From the IMG/VR virus record IMGVR_UViG_3300030329_005489, positions 1 to 20,420 of that record: 20,420 nt of DNA; one strand, given 5' to 3'. Made by a program: the position numbers and the translations under genes. Under the pieces are notes generated by a model. The model was not told the DNA's origin. It worked only from the letters and a program-made list of their open reading frames with translations, and searched no databases. The stretch's first letter is position 1, and every line of letters begins with the position of its first letter. Below, piece by piece: positions 6,394-11,496 of the stretch. The DNA is from a virus.

Positions 6394-7224
6394 TCAACCG
6401 AGGGCTGATGAGAAATCGCTATACTCGCCTAAGACGTTGTCGCCTATGTAGAGAGCTCCAACTTCAACGTCGGCTCCCGAGTTGGTGCCTCCGTCAACGT
6501 CGGAGTCAGTAGCGGTAGCGTCGGTTTCAATGAACTCGAACTTCGAAGTTCCGGCATTCCAGCCCATGAACTTGTTAGTTCCGCCACAGTCGACGAGAAG
6601 CCCGGCGTCAGAACTTCCGTTGCCACCTTTAGAGACGGCTACGATAGCGTCATCAACGTTCAAGTTAGTCGTTTCGACGGCGGTTGTCGCGCCTTGAACA
6701 GTCAACGAACCGGTGATCGTCATGTCGCCGCTAACGGTTCCACCTGTTTTGTCGTACTTGTCGCTGTCCAAAGAATCGATGTTGCTTTGGAGAGTGCTGT
6801 CAGCAGCTTCACGAGCGGACTCTTCCGAGTCGATGTTGCTTTGAAGCGTAGAGTCAGCGGCTTGGCGAGCGGATTCTTCCGAATCAATGTTGCTTTGAAG
6901 CGTGGAGTCGGCGGATTCACGAGTTGAAGCTTCCGTGTCGATGTTCGACTGAAGCGTAGAATCAGCGCTTTCGCGAGTTGAAGCTTCGCTGTCGATGTTC
7001 GACTGAAGTGTGGAGTCAGCGCTTTCACGAGCGGATTCTTCGGAATCAATGTTGTTTTGCAACGAAGTGTCGGCAGATGCACGAGTTGAAGCTTCGCTGT
7101 CGATGTTGGATTGGAGGGTGCTGTCGGCCGCTTCGCGAGCTGTTTCTTCAGCGTCAATGTTAGACTGAAGCGTATCAACCTTGCTTTTTACTGCGGTACC
7201 GATTTGTGAGAGAATATTAGCCAT
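6394..7224 (-). CDS. Tail fibre protein with 18-residue repeats
   Basis: A 276-residue protein in three parts. Residues 1-16 (M-A-N-I-L-S-Q-I-G-T...) look like an attachment peptide and are shared with the 68-aa protein at 7537-7743. Residues 17-150 hold eight 18-residue units, each with L-Q-S/N-N-I-D, probably a trimeric coiled-coil shaft. Residues about 156-276 start with Y-D-K-T-G-G-T-V-S-G-D-M, a common tail-fibre phrase, and continue as a Gly/Thr/Asp-rich beta part. No intramolecular chaperone or enzymatic domain is seen, and the receptor tip is short. ATG at 7224 has an AGGA site 8 bases upstream. A palindrome 70 bases upstream and the terminator after its stop suggest a single-gene unit. 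Host-surface binding is inferred. Confidence 0.82.
   Translation of the reverse strand: MANILSQIGTAVKSKVDTLQSNIDAEETAREAADSTLQSNIDSEASTRASADTSLQNNIDSEESARESADSTLQSNIDSEASTRESADSTLQSNIDTEASTRESADSTLQSNIDSEESARQAADSTLQSNIDSEESAREAADSTLQSNIDSLDSDKYDKTGGTVSGDMTITGSLTVQGATTAVETTNLNVDDAIVAVSKGGNGSSDAGLLVDCGGTNKFMGWNAGTSKFEFIETDATATDSDVDGGTNSGADVEVGALYIGDNVLGEYSDFSSALG
6775..7176 (-). repeat. 54-bp tandem repeats coding the fibre shaft
   Basis: Eight units of 18 codons. L-Q-S-N-I-D or L-Q-N-N-I-D starts at residues 19, 37, 55, 73, 91, 109, 127 and 145 without a single break in the period. Variable positions alternate S-E-A-S-T-R-E and S-E-E-S-A-R-E types. In-frame gain or loss of units would change shaft length. 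Confidence 0.9.
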
Positions 7225-7293
7225 TATGTTTTCCTATATGTTGGTTATTGTTGAACGAGAACGTACACAGAATCGCATGTTGCGCGCATTTTA

Positions 7294-7305
7294 ACAACCG
7301 GTTGT
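7294..7305. promoter_or_regulatory. 12-bp palindrome in divergent intergenic region
   Basis: ACAACCGGTTGT is a perfect 12-base palindrome. It lies between the divergent fibre (minus, from 7224) and HTH (plus, from 7358) genes, in a 133-base gap with no gene. It contains the ACAACCG heptamer found before the adaptor and scaffold genes. It is a plausible operator for the small HTH protein encoded beside it, or part of a phage promoter. Confidence 0.5.
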
Positions 7306-7322
7306 CAGAATAACTAAATGTG

Positions 7323-7352
7323 TTGACAAAACCGCTTCTAACCGCTTATATC
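7323..7352 (+). promoter_or_regulatory. Sigma70-like promoter giving a leaderless message
   Basis: A perfect -35 TTGACA (7323-7328) and a -10 TATATC (7347-7352, four of six matches) are 18 bases apart. The HTH ATG begins at 7358, so transcription should start at or within a base or two of the start codon. No ribosome binding site exists there, which fits a leaderless message such as that of lambda cI. The spacer carries two direct repeats (7330-7347). Confidence 0.6.
7330..7347 (+). repeat. Two AACCGCTT direct repeats in promoter spacer
   Basis: AACCGCTT occurs at 7330-7337 and 7340-7347, a period of 10 bases, about one helical turn. Both copies lie between the -35 and -10 boxes, with the second touching the -10. 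They share AACCG with the nearby palindrome. Binding here would block the promoter, so they look like operator half-sites. Confidence 0.5.
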
Positions 7353-7357
7353 CCAGT

Positions 7358-7540
7358 ATGGGAAAGCCTCCTATTCGCTATCTATCTCCTCGTGCCATTC
7401 GAGAGCGAATGGACGTAAGTGCCGGGACAGTAAGAAGATGGGCCGCTAAATACGGTTGGGCTCGTAAACAAATCAACGCTCGCGTCATAAGATACTCCGC
7501 AGCAGACGTTGAAAAAAGCTTGGGGGTACTCTTCCGATGA
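7358..7540 (+). CDS. Small MerR/excisionase-like helix-turn-helix protein
   Basis: A 60-residue basic protein. The pattern Y-L-S-P-R-A-I-R-E-R-M-D-V-S-A-G-T-V-R-R-W (about residues 8-28) is a typical helix-turn-helix of the MerR/excisionase/HTH_17 type. It is followed by a short wing and R-Y-S-A-A-D-V-E-K-S-L, a phrase common at the end of such domains. It probably binds DNA as a regulator of the plus-strand cassette, perhaps also of the divergent fibre gene; the nearby palindrome and direct repeats are candidate targets. The start sits directly at the predicted transcription start. Its stop overlaps the next ATG by ATGA. A DNA-packaging or excision role cannot be excluded, but no terminase or integrase lies near. 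Confidence 0.75.
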   Translation: MGKPPIRYLSPRAIRERMDVSAGTVRRWAAKYGWARKQINARVIRYSAADVEKSLGVLFR

Positions 7541-7743
7541 ACATATTAAGCCAGATCGGGACGGATGTTAAAAACCATGTGCAAGACCATAAGGGAAAAC
7601 TGAAAATCGTAGACACTGAGACTAACATTCTAGACCGATCCGACGACGACATAGGCACTATGGCATTAGGTACCGACACCGACGACGTGTATATCCATAT
7701 CGGATCAGGAACTTGGGTGAAGTTGGTTACCGAATCGACATGA
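7537..7743 (+). CDS. 68-aa fibre-like protein sharing the fibre's N-terminus
   Basis: Residues 2-14 (N-I-L-S-Q-I-G-T-D-V-K-N-H) closely match residues 3-15 of the tail fibre encoded on the other strand. The rest holds a small module, I-G-T-M-A-L-G-T-D-T-D-D-V-Y (about 40-53) and G-T-W-V-K-L, also seen in the 111-aa protein at 10650-10985. It thus looks like a miniature adhesin or fibre tip with an attachment peptide. Both ends overlap neighbours by ATGA, so it is probably co-translated with the HTH and the sulfotransferase-like genes. It may be a substrate or partner of the two transferases; that is speculation from gene order. Confidence 0.7.
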   Translation: MNILSQIGTDVKNHVQDHKGKLKIVDTETNILDRSDDDIGTMALGTDTDDVYIHIGSGTWVKLVTEST

Positions 7744-8375
7744 ACACTTTCGTATTCGGGCTTCAACGTACCGCGACCAACTACGTTCATCAGCTGCTCT
7801 GGAAAAACTTCAACTGTTTCGCCAGGCAACCGAGTTCCAGTAAGGAACCCTTGTGGAAACATACCCCGACTCCTTCCACGGCCTTCGACCAAGGACCAAT
7901 TCCCGACGACTCGATGATAATCGTCGTGAGCAAAGACCCCGTGATGTGGGTCGACTCCCTCATACGGAAGCCGATGGACGCCGACAAATGTTTCGAAAGC
8001 GGTGATGAGGAGCCTACGGTTTCCTTGCGTAATAAGAAAATACCCTTACGCAAAATCGTAGAGTATTGGAACGACTACAACACGGCGTGGGCTCCGTATA
8101 TAGACAACGACCATAGGATCTCCACCGTAAGTCAAAACGTTTTAGTGGGGGAAGGTTGGCGAGATAGATGGCTAAACGAAGTGGCCGAAAAGTATGGGTT
8201 GAAATTCGAAAAAGGGGAACCCATAGACATAGAGAGTACTCCCCTATCTCGAACTTTCGATGAAAAGGTAAAACAGGCTTACCACGACAAAAAGACTGAA
8301 TTCCTTTCGAATGCTCAGCGTGACTTCATAATGGAACACGCCGACATGGAACTTTTTGAAAGACTATATGAGTAA
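7740..8375 (+). CDS. Sulfotransferase-like P-loop protein
   Basis: A 211-residue protein. G-L-Q-R-T-A-T-N (residues 7-14) after a hydrophobic strand is the 5'-phosphosulfate loop pattern of PAPS-dependent sulfotransferases. V-V-S-K-D-P-V-M-W-V-D-S (62-73) matches the 3'-phosphate motif, with Lys in place of the usual Arg before Asp-Pro and the expected Ser73. W-K-H at 39-41 could provide acid/base residues. Known enzymes move sulfate from PAPS to a sugar or protein; the acceptor here is unknown. I chose ATG at 7740, which overlaps the preceding stop (ATGA) and starts the P-loop strand; a longer in-frame start at 7713 would read into the previous gene. It precedes a glycosyltransferase by an 8-base overlap, suggesting joint glycan modification. 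A kinase-like P-loop role is the alternative. Confidence 0.7.
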   Translation: MNTFVFGLQRTATNYVHQLLWKNFNCFARQPSSSKEPLWKHTPTPSTAFDQGPIPDDSMIIVVSKDPVMWVDSLIRKPMDADKCFESGDEEPTVSLRNKKIPLRKIVEYWNDYNTAWAPYIDNDHRISTVSQNVLVGEGWRDRWLNEVAEKYGLKFEKGEPIDIESTPLSRTFDEKVKQAYHDKKTEFLSNAQRDFIMEHADMELFERLYE

Positions 8376-9123
8376 AGACATATTTTTAGCTACTCCCTGC
8401 ATGGGGGACGTCGATTACAAGTACCACATGAGTTGCTTGAGGCTTAACTCCCACTGCCTGAAAGAGGGATACCGAATAAATCATCACGTGATCGTCAGCA
8501 GCTTGTTGACGAGAGCTCGCAATAACTGCGTATCCGCATTTTTGAACAGCGACTTCGACAACTTCCTGTTCGTCGATTCAGACATACAATTCGACGCATC
8601 GTCGGTATTCAAATTGTTGAACAGTCCTTATGACGTGGCGTCCATTCCTTATCCCTTGAAATGGGTGAAGTGGGATAAGGCAAAACGCGGTTTGCTGAAC
8701 CGTCCCGAAGGTAAGCTCGGCAACATGGCAAACACTTACACGATCAAGAAAACGAATCCAAGGGATGTTCCGACAAAGGACGGGTGGCTGCAAGTCGACC
8801 ACGCCACCACGGGATTCCTCCTCATCCGTAGGAAGGTGTTCGAGAAAATGATCGAGGCATATCCCGATCTAAAGATCAACAACCCGTCCCAAACCACCCA
8901 AGGTCTGACGGGTGACGACCAATGCTACAATTTCTTCGACTGCATATTCGATAAGAAGACCGGGTATTATTACGGTGAAGACTTTTCTTTCTGTAAACTC
9001 TGGCGAGAAATCGGCGGTCAAATATTCGCCAACGTGAATGATTATATGGCCCACTGCGGTAGGCACGAGTTCATAGGCAGGTACCGAGACGAATTCGTTT
9101 ACGACTTCAGCGAGAACAACTGA
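8368..9123 (+). CDS. GT-A fold glycosyltransferase (GT2/Anp1-like)
   Basis: A 251-residue protein. An N-terminal beta strand (I-F-L-A-T-P) and T-R-A-R-N-N-C (48-54) are followed by F-L-F-V-D-S-D-I (66-73), whose D-S-D is the metal- and nucleotide-sugar-binding DXD motif. Further on, G-E-D-F-S-F-C (about 203-209) and A-H-C-G (228-231) match the late acidic and His motifs of this superfamily. It probably transfers a sugar to a glycan or protein. I chose ATG at 8368, overlapping the sulfotransferase-like stop by 8 bases, over a TTG at 8356. Its 3' end overlaps the convergent gene at 9099 by 25 bases. Targets may be host envelope glycan (receptor change) or the phage's own adhesins. No membrane helix is seen, so it is likely cytoplasmic. 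Confidence 0.82.
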   Translation: MSKDIFLATPCMGDVDYKYHMSCLRLNSHCLKEGYRINHHVIVSSLLTRARNNCVSAFLNSDFDNFLFVDSDIQFDASSVFKLLNSPYDVASIPYPLKWVKWDKAKRGLLNRPEGKLGNMANTYTIKKTNPRDVPTKDGWLQVDHATTGFLLIRRKVFEKMIEAYPDLKINNPSQTTQGLTGDDQCYNFFDCIFDKKTGYYYGEDFSFCKLWREIGGQIFANVNDYMAHCGRHEFIGRYRDEFVYDFSENN

Positions 9124-9416
9124 AGCCTTCCCGTCACGAAGTTCAAATTTTCAGGGGTAAGCCTGTCTACGTTAATAGAGCTTCGGTTATATCCGATGCT
9201 CAAGCCGCCCTTCTCCTCCCCTTTTAGGATAAGCTGCTCGACGTAGTCGTGAGCACCGTAATGTTTCAGCCACTTCCAATACATTGACCTAGTTCCTTTG
9301 ACGCACTCCACGAGTACGTCGAGTCTACAAAAAACAACGGCGTAGAGCGTTGTGTCACGGAATACTGCCGGTGTGGACGGAGGCTCGGATAACGGAGCCT
9401 CTATCCGGAGGATCAT
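9099..9416 (-). CDS. Hypothetical protein, end of adhesin gene run
   Basis: A 105-residue protein I do not recognise. ATG at 9416 overlaps the preceding stop (ATGA). The second half has S-M-Y-W-K-W-L-K-H-Y-G, then N-V-D-R-L-T-P-E-N-L-N-F-V-T. The last phrase faintly recalls the P-E-N-x-x-x-V-T segment at the end of some small HNH nucleases, but no His-Asn-His set is visible and I do not call it one. It is the last gene of the minus-strand run from the right and ends 25 bases inside the convergent glycosyltransferase gene. No terminator hairpin was seen there. Confidence 0.55.
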   Translation of the reverse strand: MILRIEAPLSEPPSTPAVFRDTTLYAVVFCRLDVLVECVKGTRSMYWKWLKHYGAHDYVEQLILKGEEKGGLSIGYNRSSINVDRLTPENLNFVTGRLQLFSLKS

Positions 9417-9691
9417 GTCCCATCCAAGGCATCCAGAAAATCCTGAAAGGCATCCGGGCCTAGTTCATCGTGAACTTCCTTGAAGCTGTCCATTTCTTCG
9501 GGCGCGCCAGCTATTACGTTTTGTAGAGCCGCCGCATTTATGGATATTTGTGAAGAGTTCAAAGCTATCCCCGAGATGGAGACTTTAGTGGCAAACAAAT
9601 CTATCGCCCGTCCCGTAGTCGGTCCGGAGGATGTCATAGTTTCGCCGGGGTCGTTTTCTCCCGCCGAATTGAATACCTTAAGATTACCCAT
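9413..9691 (-). CDS. Small acidic protein, probable adhesin accessory
   Basis: A 92-residue protein of unknown family. It begins M-G-N-L-K-V-F-N and ends with a helical acidic part (E-E-M-D-S-F-K-E-V-H-D-E-L). A central S-I-S-G-I-A-L-N-S-S-Q-I-S-I-N-A stretch looks like a short coiled or beta-helical fibre segment. It starts 11 bases after the stop of the LamG-like protein, without a clear ribosome binding site, and its stop overlaps the next start by ATGA. Position suggests a small fibre or tip accessory protein. Confidence 0.6.
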   Translation of the reverse strand: MGNLKVFNSAGENDPGETMTSSGPTTGRAIDLFATKVSISGIALNSSQISINAAALQNVIAGAPEEMDSFKEVHDELGPDAFQDFLDALDGT

Positions 9692-9702
9692 CTGAGCTTT
9701 GC

Positions 9703-10644
9703 TTAACTTACGTCAGTCACTTCAATACCGTGCTTGGCGCCGAGATACGAATTGACCTTGTTGACGTCGGAATCACTCAAGCTGGATTCAAAAACGAGAA
9801 ATTCAAATAGCCAATTAGGGGCGTACGCACCGCTAGAACTCTGGAAGACTTTGAATGTTTCGGCGTCTTCCAGAAATACGCCGGTGGGCGCGGCCGCCGA
9901 GCCAGCTATGTCAGATCCCCCATTATGGTAAGTATACGTCCTGTTGGCGGAAGAGTTCGTTTTTAGGCAGTAAATATGGCGACCGTGGAAGCTATCAGCA
10001 TCCATCACAGTGGTTGAAAACAGCACCCCACCTGTCCCGGAGGTTTCTTCAGAACCAAAGGGCCACCATTGATATACGTAACCCCCGCCGCTATTGTTGA
10101 TTCGCATTCTTGGCTCGTTGAAGTTTGACGTCCCCTGCAACGACCACTGGCCCCCTTCTGTAGAAGTTCGCCAAACGAAGAAGAGCGTCAGATTAGCAGC
10201 AGAGATTTCTGAGTTGGTGTCACCTACGAACTCGAGTTGGTCCGTAGAGGAATAAACTAAACTTGGAACTGCACCGATGCCGGACTCCGTACATAGCGTC
10301 GGCTTGTTCGCTTCCACGGATTGTACGAAATCAAAGCCGTTGCCTGAACGGTCGGCAAAGCAACCCACACGCTTACCGTCTGCGGTGACGGGCGTTCCTT
10401 TGCCAGAATCTGCGAAGAACGCTGAGGAATATCTAGGGTCGAGCCATAGGTGTGGACTAAGCCCCGTTATGTCAGTGTCGTTTACCGCGACCCCGTCGGA
10501 GTCGTAGCTGTGCCAGACCACCGGATCAACCGATGCGCAAACGTTGATCTTTTTATTATCTATCTGGTAAACGGTGTCGCCCGCCGCTGGAGACAAAGCG
10601 TCTCTTTCCGTTGTGTCTGCTACTGTGATAAGTGTACTTGCCAT
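9703..10644 (-). CDS. LamG/concanavalin-like adhesin, single domain
   Basis: A 313-residue protein. Residues about 8-50 form a short module (E-R-D-A-L-S-P-A-A-G-D-T-V-Y ... V-W-H-S-Y) like those found in tail fibres. The main domain starts H-L-W-L-D-P (66-70), has D-R-S-G-N-G (98-103) and A-V-P-S-L-V, and ends F-E-F-L-V-F-E-S-S-L-S-D-S-D (about 280-293) plus a helix Y-L-G-A-K-H-G-I. This set is characteristic of LamG-like jelly-roll domains that bind carbohydrates. It probably forms a receptor-binding part of the virion. The start follows the preceding stop by 5 bases and has no strong ribosome binding site. Confidence 0.75.
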   Translation of the reverse strand: MASTLITVADTTERDALSPAAGDTVYQIDNKKINVCASVDPVVWHSYDSDGVAVNDTDITGLSPHLWLDPRYSSAFFADSGKGTPVTADGKRVGCFADRSGNGFDFVQSVEANKPTLCTESGIGAVPSLVYSSTDQLEFVGDTNSEISAANLTLFFVWRTSTEGGQWSLQGTSNFNEPRMRINNSGGGYVYQWWPFGSEETSGTGGVLFSTTVMDADSFHGRHIYCLKTNSSANRTYTYHNGGSDIAGSAAAPTGVFLEDAETFKVFQSSSGAYAPNWLFEFLVFESSLSDSDVNKVNSYLGAKHGIEVTDVS

Positions 10645-10649
10645 GATTT

Positions 10650-10985
10650 TTAAGAGTTTTCGTAAGTTTGCCAGTGCGTGCCGTCGAAGACATAAATGTC
10701 TTCCGTATCCGTCCCGTAGGCTATAACGCCCACCGCGTCTCCTGTTCTCGACAGGATGTCGAGATGGGGGGCTCGGATATCGATGTTGAAGTTACCTCCG
10801 GCTGCGGGAGCTGCGGGAGCTGTTTGGCGATTCGCCATGAAGACTGATGCATCGGACGTATGTCGGTAGACAGGCTCAACAATGCTCGCCTTGTAGCTCG
10901 ACACTTGGGAGTTGGACAAATTCCGAGGGACGTTGCCCAAGGACACGTGGCCTATGTCGTTGTCTATATGCCCTGCGGTAATCAT
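10650..10985 (-). CDS. Small adhesin-module protein
   Basis: A 111-residue protein. The N-terminal half is unrecognised. An Ala/Pro linker (A-P-A-A-P-A-A-G-G, about 56-64) leads to a C-terminal module with L-S-R-T-G-D-A-V-G-V-I-A-Y-G-T-D-T-E-D-I-Y and H-W-Q-T-Y. The module matches the one in the 68-aa plus-strand protein at 7537-7743, and more loosely the N-terminus of the LamG-like protein just downstream. ATG at 10985 overlaps the previous stop (ATGA). It may link or cap an adhesin; that is inferred from the shared module and location. Confidence 0.65.
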   Translation of the reverse strand: MITAGHIDNDIGHVSLGNVPRNLSNSQVSSYKASIVEPVYRHTSDASVFMANRQTAPAAPAAGGNFNIDIRAPHLDILSRTGDAVGVIAYGTDTEDIYVFDGTHWQTYENS

Positions 10986-11269
10986 CCGTTTGCTCGTTTC
11001 GTTTTGAACATGTCGGGGTTGCTTATTTTACGGTTCTTGACTTCGATCTTGAGGACTGTTTCCGCAAGAGCCATCGGCGATAAGCCTTCCAATGCGTTAA
11101 CGACGGCCTTAAGAGCAATTGTCTCCTCGGGCGTCGTCGAACGGTCGAGCATCTTGGTAAGGAACCTGCCTCTTTCCGTCTGAAAACGTTTTTCAAGATG
11201 GATAAAAGCTTCATCTACCGTGAGACGCTTTATGTCGGAAAGCTGGTCGAATATTATTATGTCGGTCAT
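10982..11269 (-). CDS. Small helical hypothetical protein
   Basis: I chose ATG at 11269 (95 residues), which overlaps the preceding stop (ATGA), over a GTG at 11290. The protein is mostly helical and charged: I-I-I-F-D-Q-L-S-D-I-K-R-L-T-V-D-E-A-F at the start, a middle of Arg/Glu-rich helices, and a lysine-rich end. No known motif was seen. It stands between two small proteins in the adhesin run, so an assembly or chaperone-like role is possible but unproven. Confidence 0.6.
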   Translation of the reverse strand: MTDIIIFDQLSDIKRLTVDEAFIHLEKRFQTERGRFLTKMLDRSTTPEETIALKAVVNALEGLSPMALAETVLKIEVKNRKISNPDMFKTKRANG

Positions 11270-11496
11270 TCGTCGATGGGAGGGTTCCACTTGTCTGTAC
11301 TTAGTTTCGATAGCATTTGATCATAAGTAAGTGCCGGCTTACCTTCCAAACACGGAGGTTTAGACCCTTCGTATTTTACGAAAGTCTTAGACCCGTCCGT
11401 AGAAAACCTCAATGTCTCAGCGGAGGTGTCAACCACTTGACTGAAGTCTATGTCCTCAACCTCTTCTCGTTTTATTATTACGTATTTTCTATTCAT
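11266..11496 (-). CDS. Small hypothetical protein after LamG adhesin
   Basis: A 76-residue protein of unknown family. It starts M-N-R-K-Y-V-I-I-K-R-E-E-V and contains the pattern D-I-D-F-S-Q-V-V-D-T-S-A-E-T-L-R-F-S, then F-V-K-Y-E-G. This strand-rich plan looks like a small single domain. It is joined by ATGA overlaps to both the LamG protein before and the helical protein after it, so it is probably made together with the adhesin. Confidence 0.65.
   Translation of the reverse strand: MNRKYVIIKREEVEDIDFSQVVDTSAETLRFSTDGSKTFVKYEGSKPPCLEGKPALTYDQMLSKLSTDKWNPPIDE

Noticed and set aside
7713-7739. Longer start for the sulfotransferase-like protein
   Set aside because: It would overlap the 68-aa gene by 31 bases; ATG at 7740 gives the ATGA junction and begins the P-loop strand.
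9099-9416. HNH nuclease
   Set aside because: Only a P-E-N-L-N-F-V-T-like phrase is present; the catalytic His-Asn-His set is absent.
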